From UBA7672 sp963738625 (GTDB taxonomy: Bacteria; Pseudomonadota; Alphaproteobacteria; Caulobacterales; Hyphomonadaceae): 64,000 bases of DNA. The translations under genes and the position numbers were made by a program. Below the pieces are notes generated by a model, which was not told the origin of the DNA, made no database searches, and saw only the letters and a list, made by a program, of their open reading frames with translations. Positions 50,849-59,346 of the stretch are shown in pieces (the first letter of the stretch is position 1; each line of letters starts with the position of its first letter). Location: assembly GCA_963738625.1 (NCBI GenBank), contig CAVTXH010000002.1, forward strand, positions 310,001 to 374,000. The letters run 5' to 3'.

Positions 50849-53107
50849 ATGCAAGTGATTGCGGCGGCAGCTCGAGTTTGCGTTGCGCTGTTGCTTGCGG
50901 CGAACGCTGGCGCCCAGACGCCCGGCATGTTCTCGCGCGGCCAGGCCGCCCGAGGCCAGCAGCTCTTCACCGCTCATTGCGCTGCCTGCCACAGCGACGC
51001 GCAGGCCGCCCAGCTGATGGCGGAGCGCGGGCAGGGCGAGAAGCTCGGCGACTACTACGCCAAGCTCGCGCAGCTCATGCCGCCGCAGAGCACGGTGAAG
51101 CCGAACGCGCAGGGCTATCTCGACATCATCGCTCACCTGGCCAGCCGCAACCTGTCGGCGCTCGGCCAGACCGATGCGGTCTACGCCGACGCTGCATGGC
51201 GCGAGGCGAGCGTCCTCCCGACGACGCTCCGCTCCGCAACGCAGGCGGCGCTTGCGCCCGCACGTCCTGCGATGGAGTGGAAAGCCTATCGCGGCGACAC
51301 GCGCGGCCTCGGCTATTCGCCGGCCGACCTGATCGACCGCAACAATGTGAAGAACCTGAAGATCGCCTGGCGCTGGAGCGGCGCGAATTTCGGCCCGCAG
51401 CCCGAAGTCCGCAACATCACCTCGCCGCTGATGGTCGACGGCGTGCTCTACGCGACGGCCGGCAACGCCCGCAACGTCGTCGCCATCGATCCCGCCACCG
51501 GCGAGACGCTGTGGATGTGGCGCCCGCAGGAAGACCCAGCCCGGCTGGAAAACGCGCCGCGCAAGGGCGCCGGCCGGGGCGTTTCTTACTGGAGCGACGG
51601 CAAGTCCGCCCGCATCTTCACTGTCACTCCGGGCTTCAACCTCGCCGCGCTCGACGCAAAGACCGGCCGCCCGATCGCAACCTTCGGAAAGAACGGCGTC
51701 GTCGACCTGATGCAGGGCCTGCGCAACGCGCCCAAGACTGGCTTGCCGGATGTCGGATCGCAATCGCCTCCGCTGGTGCTTGGCAATGTCGTCGTGGCGG
51801 GCCCTGCGCATGCGCTCAGCTTCCGCCCGCGCACCGGCGCCAATGTGAAGGGCGACGTCCGCGGTTTCGACGCCCGCACCGGCAAGCTGCTGTGGACGTT
51901 CCGCACCATCCCTTCGCCGGGCGATCCCGGCTACGAGACCTGGGCCAAAGGCGCAGCCGAGAGGACCGGCAATGGCGGCGTCTGGGCGCCGATCTCCGCG
52001 GATCCCGAAACCGGCGCGATCTTCCTGCCCGTCGAAGCGGCCACGTCCGACCTCTATGGCGGCGCGCGGCTGGGATCGAACCTCCACACATCGAGCCTGG
52101 TCAGCCTCGATGCGAAGACCGGCAGGATGCGCTGGGCGCAACAGCTCGTGCATCACGACATCTGGGACTGGGACGTCCCCGCCATCCCGATCCTTGCCGA
52201 TATCCCGGCAGCTGGCGGATCGAAAAAAGCCGTCCTGCAGATCACCAAGCAGGGCTTCCTCTTCGCCTTCGACCGCAACACGGGCCAGCCGCTCTGGCCT
52301 ATCGAAGAGCGCCCGGTCCCGAAGTCCGACGTGCCCGGCGAAGAGGCGTGGCCGACCCAGCCGCACCCGACTTTGCCTCTCCCGTTCGACCGTCAGGGCC
52401 TCCGCGAGGACGACCTCATCGACTTCACGCCTGCACTGAAAGCGGCCGCTCTTGAAGCCGTGAAAGGCTGGCGGCTGACCGAACTCTACACGCCGCCCTC
52501 TGTGCAGGGCGCAGCCGACGGCACGCGAGGCATATTGCGGTTGCCGCACGCGCTTGGCGGCGGCAATTGGGAAGGCGGCGCCTACGACCCCGACACCGGC
52601 CTGCTCTATATCGGCTCGATGACGCAGGTGCAGGCGACCTCGCTTTCGCCCGCGCCGCCAGGATCGGAGATCGCCTACCAGTTCGCCGGTGGCCAGGCGC
52701 CTGGCGTAATGGGCATGCCGCTCGTCAAGCCGCCCTGGGGCCGCATCACCGCCATCGACATGAAAACCGGCCAGCACGCCTGGATGATGGCCAACGCCGA
52801 CACGCCAAAGGCAGTGACGGACAATCCCGCCCTGCGCGGCGTCGCCGTGCCGCGAACAGGCATCGCTTCGCGCGCCGGCCTGCTGGCGACGAGGACGCTG
52901 CTGTTCGCCGGCGAAGGCGAGGGCGGCTCGCCCGTGCTCCGCACCCACGACAAGGCCACCGGGGAGATACTGGCCGAGATCAAGCTGCCGGGCGCGCAGA
53001 CAGGCCTGCCCATCGCCTATGTCTGGGGCGGCCGCCAGTACATCGTCATGTCGGTAGGCGACGGCAGGAACGCCGCTGAGATTGTCGCGTTGACGCTTCC
53101 GGAATAG
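50849..53107 (+). CDS. PQQ-dependent dehydrogenase with N-terminal cytochrome c domain
   Basis: Periplasmic quinoprotein of 752 residues. A signal peptide (about 1-22) is followed by a short cytochrome c domain with CAACH (44-48), then an eight-bladed beta-propeller (about 150-750) with repeated W-motif blades (YRGDTRGLGYSPADLIDRNN, AIDPATGETLWMWRP, RGFDARTGKLLWTF, RITAIDMKTGQHAWMM). It resembles the sugar/alcohol quinoprotein family with a cytochrome partner fused at the N-terminus. The substrate is unknown. AGGAGG 8 nt before the ATG is a strong ribosome site. No PQQ biosynthesis gene is in the window. Confidence 0.88.
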   Translation: MQVIAAAARVCVALLLAANAGAQTPGMFSRGQAARGQQLFTAHCAACHSDAQAAQLMAERGQGEKLGDYYAKLAQLMPPQSTVKPNAQGYLDIIAHLASRNLSALGQTDAVYADAAWREASVLPTTLRSATQAALAPARPAMEWKAYRGDTRGLGYSPADLIDRNNVKNLKIAWRWSGANFGPQPEVRNITSPLMVDGVLYATAGNARNVVAIDPATGETLWMWRPQEDPARLENAPRKGAGRGVSYWSDGKSARIFTVTPGFNLAALDAKTGRPIATFGKNGVVDLMQGLRNAPKTGLPDVGSQSPPLVLGNVVVAGPAHALSFRPRTGANVKGDVRGFDARTGKLLWTFRTIPSPGDPGYETWAKGAAERTGNGGVWAPISADPETGAIFLPVEAATSDLYGGARLGSNLHTSSLVSLDAKTGRMRWAQQLVHHDIWDWDVPAIPILADIPAAGGSKKAVLQITKQGFLFAFDRNTGQPLWPIEERPVPKSDVPGEEAWPTQPHPTLPLPFDRQGLREDDLIDFTPALKAAALEAVKGWRLTELYTPPSVQGAADGTRGILRLPHALGGGNWEGGAYDPDTGLLYIGSMTQVQATSLSPAPPGSEIAYQFAGGQAPGVMGMPLVKPPWGRITAIDMKTGQHAWMMANADTPKAVTDNPALRGVAVPRTGIASRAGLLATRTLLFAGEGEGGSPVLRTHDKATGEILAEIKLPGAQTGLPIAYVWGGRQYIVMSVGDGRNAAEIVALTLPE

Positions 53108-54373
53108 CTACCGCGCCGGCTGCGCGTGCGACTGCATCAGCTTGCCGCGCTCGGTTATCGAGATCGCCAGCAAGGCGCCCATGCCCAGCACGAAATGCCC
53201 GATGAAGATCGGCGTCACTGTTCCGTCGAACTGCCGCGCGATGAACCCGCCTATCGTGGCCGACACGAACGACGATGCAAAGCCGATCAGCGCGGCGCCC
53301 GATCCCGCCAGCGCGCCCAGCGGCTCCATTGCGATGGCGTTGTAGTTGGGCCCCTGGAAGCCGATCGCGAAGAAGGCGAGGATCACCAGCGTGTAGAATA
53401 TCTCGAAAGGCACCGGCCCCTGCAGCGCGATCAGCGCATGCACGGCGCTGACGATCACGAAGCCGATCAGCGCCCCGTGCGACATGCGCCGCATGCCGAA
53501 CCGCTCGACCAGCCGGGAATTGATCACGTTCGAGATCGACATGGCGATCGCCGCGCCGGCGAACCACAGCGCGAACATGTCGCCGGTCTTGTAGACTTCG
53601 TGATAGAGCTGCTCGGACGCCGAGATGTAGCTCATCAGCCCGCCGAACAGGAAGCCGGACGCGATGGTGTAGCCGAACGCCTCGCGCGTCTTGATCACCT
53701 TCCAGTAGTTGCGGAACATGGTCGGCGCGTTCAGCGGCACGCGCCGCTCCTTCGGCAGCGTCTCCGGCAGCCGGACGTAAACCCACACGAACATGACGAC
53801 GCCGAACGCCGCCAGGAACCAGAAGATGCCGTGCCAGGTCATCACCTTCAGCATCATCTGGCCGAAGAACGGCGCCAGGATCGGCGCCGACATGAAGACG
53901 ATCATCACCAGCGACATCACCTTCGCCATCTCGCGCCCGACATAGAGGTCGCGCGCAGCCGACACCGCAATCACGCGACTGCCGCCTGCGCTGGCCCCCA
54001 TGAAGACGCGCGCGGCGATCAGAAGGTCGAAGGTCGGCGCAAACACGCACAGCACGGCGGCGAGCGTGTAGAAGCCCAACGAAATGAACAGCACGCTGCG
54101 CCGCCCGAAGCGGTCGGTCAGCGGCCCATAGAAAAGCTGCGAGACGCCGAAGCCCAGCATGTAGGCGACGATGATCAGCTGGCGGTCGTTCTCTTGCGCC
54201 ACCGCGAAATCGGCCCCCATCTGCGGCAGGGCCGGCAGCATGATGTCGATCGCCAGCGCATTCAGCGCCATCAGCATCGCCGTCAACGCCACGAACTCCG
54301 CAAGCGGCAGCCTGCGAATAGGCGGCGGCGATACCGACTGTTGTGTGGAGTCGGGCACGGGGCGAACGCTCAC
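53108..54373 (-). CDS. Bcr/CflA family MFS multidrug efflux transporter (start uncertain)
   Basis: Inner-membrane drug:proton antiporter. From the GTG used here it has 421 residues, twelve hydrophobic helices, and the DHA1 motif A FYGPLTDRFGRRSVL between helices 2 and 3. Helix 5 carries ASAGGSRVIAVSAARDLY, typical of Bcr/CflA. An alternative ATG at 54451 overlaps the ychF stop by 8 bp and would add 26 residues with no membrane character. Neither start has a good ribosome site. It follows the rplY-pth-ychF block on the same strand. Confidence 0.88.
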   Translation of the reverse strand: MSVRPVPDSTQQSVSPPPIRRLPLAEFVALTAMLMALNALAIDIMLPALPQMGADFAVAQENDRQLIIVAYMLGFGVSQLFYGPLTDRFGRRSVLFISLGFYTLAAVLCVFAPTFDLLIAARVFMGASAGGSRVIAVSAARDLYVGREMAKVMSLVMIVFMSAPILAPFFGQMMLKVMTWHGIFWFLAAFGVVMFVWVYVRLPETLPKERRVPLNAPTMFRNYWKVIKTREAFGYTIASGFLFGGLMSYISASEQLYHEVYKTGDMFALWFAGAAIAMSISNVINSRLVERFGMRRMSHGALIGFVIVSAVHALIALQGPVPFEIFYTLVILAFFAIGFQGPNYNAIAMEPLGALAGSGAALIGFASSFVSATIGGFIARQFDGTVTPIFIGHFVLGMGALLAISITERGKLMQSHAQPAR

Positions 54374-54443
54374 ATCAGGAGTTGAGCGGGGGGGTTTACA
54401 GACGTTTGGCGCAGCGCGGTAGGGGGAAACTCGAAGTCTCGTG

Positions 54444-55541
54444 TCACACATTGAAACGGAAGTGCATCACGTCGCCGTCCTGGACGATGTATTCCTTGCC
54501 TTCCTGTCGCGCCTTGCCGGCTTCTTTGGCGCCGGCTTCGCCTTTGTATCTGACATAGTCGTCGTAGGCGATCGTCTCGGCCTTGATGAAGCCTTTCTCG
54601 AAATCGCCGTGGATGACGCCGGCGGCCTGCGGCGCCGTCGTGCCCTGCTTGATGGTCCAGGCGCGGGCTTCCTTGGGCCCTACGGTAAAGTAAGTCTGAA
54701 GACCAAGCAGTTCGTAGCCGGCGCGGATCACGCGGTTGAGGCCGGGCTCCTTGAGGCCGAGGCTTTCGAGGAACTCCTTCTGCTCCTCATCGCTCAGCAC
54801 CGCGACCTCGCTCTCGATCTTGGCCGAGATCACCACGGCGGCCGAGCCTTCGGCCTTCGCGTGCTTGACCACGGCGTCGGAGAAACTGTTGCCGGTGCTC
54901 GCTGACGCTTCATCGACATTGCAGATGTAGAAGACCGGCTTGGACGTCAGCAGCTGCAGCATCTTCCACGCCTTCTGGTCCTCGGCCGCGACCTTGGCGC
55001 GGCGCGCAGGCTGGCCGGCGTTCAGCTGCTCGAGCGCCAGCTTGATCAAGCCAAGCGTCTGGATCGCTTCCTTGTCGCCGCCCTTGGCCTTCTTCTCGAC
55101 GTTGAGGCGGCGTTTCTCCAGCGATTCCATGTCGGCGAGCATCAGCTCGGTTTCGACAACCTCGAAGTCGGCCAGAGGGTCGATCTTGCCCGACACGTGC
55201 GTGATGTCGTCGTCCTCGAAGCAGCGCAGCACATAGGCGACGGCGTCCACTTCCCGGATGGTGGCGAGGAATTGGTTGCCGAGGCCTTCGCCCTTGCTCG
55301 CGCCCTTCACCAGTCCGGCGATGTCGACGAAGTTCATGCGCGTCGGGATGATCTCCTTCGATCCGGCGATCTTGGCCAGAACGTCGAGGCGCGGCTCGGG
55401 CATCGCCACGTCGCCGACATTGGGCTCGATGGTGCAGAACGGATAGTTCGCCGCCTGCGCCGCCGCCGTGCGGGTCAGCGCGTTGAAAAGGGTCGACTTG
55501 CCGACATTCGGCAGACCCACGATTCCAGCCTTGAAGCCCAT
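54444..55541 (-). CDS. ychF: Redox-regulated ATPase YchF (Obg-related)
   Basis: Universally conserved P-loop ATPase/GTPase acting near the ribosome and in stress responses. The 365-residue product has G1 GLPNVGKST at residues 8-16, the DIAGLVKGASKGEGLGNQFL switch region, the NVDE variant of the G4 NKxD motif that favours ATP, a coiled-coil middle, and the C-terminal TGS domain (TYFTVGPKEARAWTI, VIHGDFEKGFIKAET). Its start overlaps the pth stop by 1 bp, so translation is coupled. Confidence 0.96.
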   Translation of the reverse strand: MGFKAGIVGLPNVGKSTLFNALTRTAAAQAANYPFCTIEPNVGDVAMPEPRLDVLAKIAGSKEIIPTRMNFVDIAGLVKGASKGEGLGNQFLATIREVDAVAYVLRCFEDDDITHVSGKIDPLADFEVVETELMLADMESLEKRRLNVEKKAKGGDKEAIQTLGLIKLALEQLNAGQPARRAKVAAEDQKAWKMLQLLTSKPVFYICNVDEASASTGNSFSDAVVKHAKAEGSAAVVISAKIESEVAVLSDEEQKEFLESLGLKEPGLNRVIRAGYELLGLQTYFTVGPKEARAWTIKQGTTAPQAAGVIHGDFEKGFIKAETIAYDDYVRYKGEAGAKEAGKARQEGKEYIVQDGDVMHFRFNV

Positions 55542-56173
55542 CAGTCGTTGTCCTTGTCGGCTGGCTTGCGCGGATCGCCCTTCGGCGCCGGCGCAAGGCG
55601 CATCACTTCTGTCTGGTATCGTTCGTCGGCGCCGCTCGCGAGAAAGGGCAGGGCGTCGACGCAGGCCTTCAGCAGCGCATCCACCGCCGGGCGCTCCGCC
55701 GGATGGAAGTCGCCGAGCACCGAACTCTTCACCGCGCTCTTCTCGCCCGGATGCCCCACGCCCATCCGCCCGCGCCGCACTTCGGTCGAAGCCAGCGCAT
55801 AGATCGAACGGATGCCGTTGTGCCCCGCCGCGCTGCGCCCCACCGCCATGCGGAAGCGCCCCAGCGCCATGTCGATTTCGTCGTGGAACACCACGATGTC
55901 GGAAGGCTGCAGGTAGTGCTTGCGCATGATGGCCGCAACCGAGCGCCCGCTGTCATTCATGTAGGTCTGCGGCTTGGCGAGCATGGCCTTCACCCCGCCC
56001 CCGTCGGCTGTTTTCAGCTGGCCTTCGCAGACCTGGGCCTCGAACTTCGATTGCATCTGCCACGGCGAAAACCGGTTCGCGGCCGCGATCTCCTCGACGA
56101 CGCGAAAGCCGATATTGTGCCGGTTGCCCTCGTATTGAGGACCCGGATTTCCAAGGCCCACCAGGAGCAGCAT
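55541..56173 (-). CDS. pth: Aminoacyl-tRNA hydrolase (peptidyl-tRNA hydrolase)
   Basis: Releases peptides from peptidyl-tRNA that drops off the ribosome. The 210-residue product has LLLVGLGNPGPQYEGNRHNIGF with the catalytic His, MLAKPQTYMNDSGRSV, and VFHDEIDMALGRFRM with the conserved Asp. A short Pro/Lys-rich tail follows. It lies between rplY (56 bp upstream) and ychF (overlapping), the usual alphaproteobacterial order. Confidence 0.96.
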   Translation of the reverse strand: MLLLVGLGNPGPQYEGNRHNIGFRVVEEIAAANRFSPWQMQSKFEAQVCEGQLKTADGGGVKAMLAKPQTYMNDSGRSVAAIMRKHYLQPSDIVVFHDEIDMALGRFRMAVGRSAAGHNGIRSIYALASTEVRRGRMGVGHPGEKSAVKSSVLGDFHPAERPAVDALLKACVDALPFLASGADERYQTEVMRLAPAPKGDPRKPADKDND

Positions 56174-56229
56174 GGGAGTTATCCCGAGTAGGCGGCCGAC
56201 GCATCAAGGCGATGCGCCGGCTCTCGATC

Positions 56230-56979
56230 CTACTTCTTCTTGTCGCCAGCCGGCTTGGCCGGAGCGGCTTTCGCGCCGGCGGCCGGAGCGGAGGCGCCCT
56301 TGGCCGGGGCTGCGCCAGCGGCGGGAGCAGCGCCTTCGGCGGCGGGGGCGGCGCCCTCCACGCCTTCGACGGCTGCTGTTGCGGGTTTCTCGTCGATGAC
56401 CTCGTCCTTGGCGCTGCGGCCGGCGATGGTCGCAACCGTGAAGTCACGGCCCGCGATCGTGGGGCGCGTGCCTTCCGGCAGCTTGATCGCCGAGATCTTT
56501 ACGGCGTCGCCGATGTCGAGCTCGGACACGTCGCACACCAGCTCTTCCGGAATCTCGTCCGCCGGGGCGATCAGCCAGACCTCGTGGCGAACGATGTTGA
56601 GAGCGCCGCCGCGCTTGATGCCGGGCGACACGCCCTGGCCGGTGAAGCGCACGTGCACGGCCACGCGGATCATCTGGCCCTTCTCGACGCGATAGAGGTC
56701 GAGATGTTCCGGCTCGTCGGTGACCGGATGGAACTGGATGTCCTGCGCGAACACCAGCTGACGCTCGCCTTTGTGCTCGAGCGTCACGGTGTGGGAAATG
56801 AACTTGCCCGACTTCAGGGCCTGGCTGACGGTCTTCTTGTCGATCGCGATGGCGACCGGGCCTTTCTCGCCGCCATAGAGGATGCCGGGCACCTTGCCGG
56901 CGCGGCGGACTTCACGCGCGCCGCCGCGGCCGGTGCGCTCGCGCACGTCGACACTGAGTACGATTTCGGGCTTAGCCAT
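56230..56979 (-). CDS. rplY: 50S ribosomal protein L25/general stress protein Ctc
   Basis: 5S rRNA-binding ribosomal protein of the Ctc type, with an N-terminal L25 domain (about 1-93, RTGRGGAREVRRAGKVPGILYG) and a C-terminal TL5-like beta domain (about 100-190, HVRFTGQGVSPGIKRGGALNI). A 55-residue Ala/Pro/Gly/Lys tail (AAPAAGAAPAKGASAPAAG) extends beyond the usual length, as often seen in alphaproteobacterial L25. GGAGAGC precedes the ATG. First gene of the rplY-pth-ychF block. Confidence 0.96.
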   Translation of the reverse strand: MAKPEIVLSVDVRERTGRGGAREVRRAGKVPGILYGGEKGPVAIAIDKKTVSQALKSGKFISHTVTLEHKGERQLVFAQDIQFHPVTDEPEHLDLYRVEKGQMIRVAVHVRFTGQGVSPGIKRGGALNIVRHEVWLIAPADEIPEELVCDVSELDIGDAVKISAIKLPEGTRPTIAGRDFTVATIAGRSAKDEVIDEKPATAAVEGVEGAAPAAEGAAPAAGAAPAKGASAPAAGAKAAPAKPAGDKKK

Positions 56980-57142
56980 TTTGCTCTCCGTTTCGCCCTG
57001 ATGTCCGCGGACCCTGTCCGCACACCCTGGCTACACAGGCAGCGCCAATCGCCGCCTTTCGGGAAGCGGGGCTTATAAGGGAAGGGCCGTGACGGGGCAA
57101 GAGAGGCCCGCCACGGCGGATTTTCCAGCAAATTCAGGCCAT

Positions 57143-58474
57143 TCAGCCCGTGTGATACGCTCGCTCGCCGTGCGCGTGCATGTCGAGGCCCTCGGTCTCG
57201 GCTTCCGGTTTGACGCGGACGGGCATCACGAGGCCCATCGCCTTGACGATGACAAACGTCATGCCGACCGACCATGCCACCACGGCGAGAACGCCCTGCG
57301 CCTGCACCCAGGCCTGCTGGCCCATGCTGACCTCGCCAAGCCCCGGCGCCAGCGGCCCCGCGGTCGCCAGCAGCGGGATGATCAGCGTGCCGAGCACGCC
57401 GCCCACGCCGTGGACCGCGAACACGTCAAGACTGTCGTCGATCTTCAGCCTGTTCCGGACAAAGCTGACTGCGTAATAGCAGACCACCGAAGCCACGGCG
57501 CCGATGATCACCGCGCCCAGCGGGCCCACCGATCCGGCCGCCGGGGTAATGGTCGCAAGGCCCGCGACCAGCCCGGTCACCGTGCCGACCAGGCCCGGCC
57601 GGCCGAACTTCACCCACTCGATCCCCATCCACACCAGCGCCGCCGTCGAGGCCGACAGGTGCGTCACCAGCATGGCGTTCCCCGCCGACTGCCCGGCCGA
57701 CAGCGCCGAGCCCGCGTTGAAGCCGTACCAGCCCACCCACAGTAAGCCTGCGCCGATCATCACCAGAACGGGGCTGTGCGGCGGGCGCATCTCGTGCGGG
57801 AAATGCTTGCGCTTGCCGACCAGTATGGCGAACACCACCGCCGACGAGCCCGCTGTTGCGTGAACGACAAGGCCGCCGGCAAAGTCACGCACGGGAACCC
57901 ATACCTTGCCGTTCCCGACCACCATTTCGTAATCCATCAGCCAGCCGCCGCCCCACACCCAGTGCGCCACCGGCGCATAGACCAGCAGCATCCACAGCGC
58001 AGAGAACACCAGCACCGAGGCGAACGTCGTCCGCTCCGGATACGCCCCCACAATCAGCGCCGGGGTGATGATCGCGAACGTCATCTGGAACATGAAGAAT
58101 ACGGTCTCGGGCAGCGTGCCGACCTCGCTCGTAGCGGTCACGCCGTTGAGGAACATCTTGTCGAGGCCGCCCCACCAGGCATTGGCCTCGCCGCCATCGC
58201 CGAACGCGATCGAATACCCTGCCGCGAACCACAAGACCGACATCAGGCAGGCGATCACCACGCACTGGCTCAGCACCGACAGCACGTTCTTTGCCTGCAC
58301 CAGTCCGCCATAGAACAACGCCAGCGCGGGCAGGGTCATCATCAGCACAAGCGCGGTTGCGGTCAGCACCCAGGCCGTATCGCCGGAATTCGTCTCGGCA
58401 AACGCGGCAGGGGCGGCGACGAGCGCGCACAGGAAAGCAGCGGCCGCGCGGCGGCCGGTTTTCAGCGTGATCAT
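57143..58474 (-). CDS. amt: Ammonium transporter (Amt)
   Basis: Trimeric inner-membrane NH3/NH4+ channel. The 443-residue product has an N-terminal cleavable-type signal (about 1-26), eleven helices, and the pore twin-His pair in VHATAGSSA and AVHGVGGVLG. The phenylalanine gate region is VFFMFQMTFAIITPAL. The cytoplasmic tail is short and acidic (about 30 residues). No glnK/PII gene is adjacent, unlike the common glnK-amtB operon. GAGGA lies 4 nt before the ATG. An NtrC-type site lies 143 bp upstream. Confidence 0.95.
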   Translation of the reverse strand: MITLKTGRRAAAAFLCALVAAPAAFAETNSGDTAWVLTATALVLMMTLPALALFYGGLVQAKNVLSVLSQCVVIACLMSVLWFAAGYSIAFGDGGEANAWWGGLDKMFLNGVTATSEVGTLPETVFFMFQMTFAIITPALIVGAYPERTTFASVLVFSALWMLLVYAPVAHWVWGGGWLMDYEMVVGNGKVWVPVRDFAGGLVVHATAGSSAVVFAILVGKRKHFPHEMRPPHSPVLVMIGAGLLWVGWYGFNAGSALSAGQSAGNAMLVTHLSASTAALVWMGIEWVKFGRPGLVGTVTGLVAGLATITPAAGSVGPLGAVIIGAVASVVCYYAVSFVRNRLKIDDSLDVFAVHGVGGVLGTLIIPLLATAGPLAPGLGEVSMGQQAWVQAQGVLAVVAWSVGMTFVIVKAMGLVMPVRVKPEAETEGLDMHAHGERAYHTG

Positions 58475-58614
58475 GGGGTCCTCAGTGTTTCCGGTCCGCC
58501 GACTGCGCGGCGCTGCCTATTGCCTAGGCGGAGTGGGCCGATTCTGCTCACAAAACCGGCGGCCCCCCTGAACCCTCCTGTGAGGCGCCTAAGACTCAGG
58601 CGCAAAATCGGCCG

Positions 58615-58635
58615 TTTGCACAATGAATGTGCAAA
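58615..58635. promoter_or_regulatory. NtrC-type upstream site of amt
   Basis: TTTGCACA and TGTGCAAA form an 8-bp palindrome around ATGAA (core TGCAC-7 nt-GTGCA at 58617-58633). The NtrC consensus is TGCACC-5 nt-GGTGCA, so arms and spacing match with one substitution per arm. A position about 143 bp upstream of amt suits an enhancer. I could not find a convincing sigma-54 -24/-12 element between it and the gene. Confidence 0.55.
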
Positions 58636-58639
58636 ACAG

Positions 58640-58880
58640 GTGCGGGCGCCTACTGCAGGCGATCCCGTTGGGGCCGGGCGGTCACTCACTTAATTCAGCG
58701 AACAGTGACTCTTGGTGCAGCAGTAGGCGCTAGACTGATTGTAAGCCCGAGCCACAGGGTCCCTCCCGCCCGAAGGGGTGAGGAGCGGTTCGCGAAGCGA
58801 GCGAATTGGTCCGGTGGACCAATTCGAGTGACGAACGACAGGTTGGGGTGGCTCACCTAGTTCCGCCGTTGCTGCCCGAC
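58640..58880. repeat. Inverted repeats in the amt-blaI gap
   Basis: GCGCCTACTGC (58646-58656) is matched by its exact complement GCAGTAGGCGC (58720-58730), and inside this pair are the smaller arms GTCACT and AGTGAC. Further on, CGAATTGGTCC (58802-58812) pairs with GGACCAATTCG (58816-58826) around a GGT loop. GGGGTGGC near 58846 matches GCCACCCC near 58880. The second set resembles other genome-wide palindromes with an AGCGAAGCGAGC core. No gene is visible here. Confidence 0.65.
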
Positions 58881-58903
58881 GCCACCCCACTCCAAACGCG
58901 CAG

Positions 58904-58937
58904 TTGACACCCGTAGCCGCTACGCTACAGATGTAGC
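58904..58937 (+). promoter_or_regulatory. blaI promoter with BlaI/CopY-type operator
   Basis: TTGACA (58904-58909) and TACAGA (58926-58931) are spaced by 16 nt. The -10 element is embedded in GCTACA-GA-TGTAGC (58924-58937), a perfect palindrome containing TACA-2 nt-TGTA, the BlaI/CopY-family operator core. A second palindrome CGTAGC-C-GCTACG occupies the spacer (58912-58924). Repressor binding would cover the promoter, supporting autoregulation by the adjacent blaI. Confidence 0.75.
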
Positions 58938-58965
58938 ACGTTCACTCTTTCTGTCGCGAGGCCGC

Positions 58966-59346
58966 ATGTCCGCCACCGCAACCAAGACCGAACTCACCGT
59001 TCTCAAACATCTGTGGCAAGCCGGTCGCTCCAGCGCCCGCGAAGTTCACGACTCCATCACCGCCGAAACCGGCTGGAGCTATTCGACGACGCGCACCGTC
59101 CTCACTCGCATGGAAGAGAAGGGGCTGGTCGAGCGTTCGGAGGTCCATGGCGTCGCTGTCTATCTGCCCTCGCTGACCCGGGTGCAGGTGCTCGGCGCCA
59201 TGGCCCGCGAACTCACCCGCGGCGTGTTCGACATCAAGGGCGCGCTGCCGGCCTCCATGTTCGCCGACAGTCCACATTTGTCCGAAGAGGATATGGCGGA
59301 ACTCGATGCAATCCTGAATGCTGACGAAGAAGGGGATGCGCAATGA
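58966..59346 (+). CDS. BlaI/MecI/CopY family transcriptional repressor
   Basis: A 126-residue winged-helix regulator. The N-terminal domain (about 5-80) has the family pattern ELTVLKHLWQAGRSSAREVHDSI and the recognition-helix WSYSTTRTVLTRMEEKGLVER. The C-terminal part mediates dimerisation and is the region cleaved by BlaR1-type proteases in the known systems. A perfect TACA-TGTA operator sits on its promoter. The stop overlaps the start of the M56 gene (ATGA), so the repressor and its likely protease are coupled. Confidence 0.93.
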   Translation: MSATATKTELTVLKHLWQAGRSSAREVHDSITAETGWSYSTTRTVLTRMEEKGLVERSEVHGVAVYLPSLTRVQVLGAMARELTRGVFDIKGALPASMFADSPHLSEEDMAELDAILNADEEGDAQ

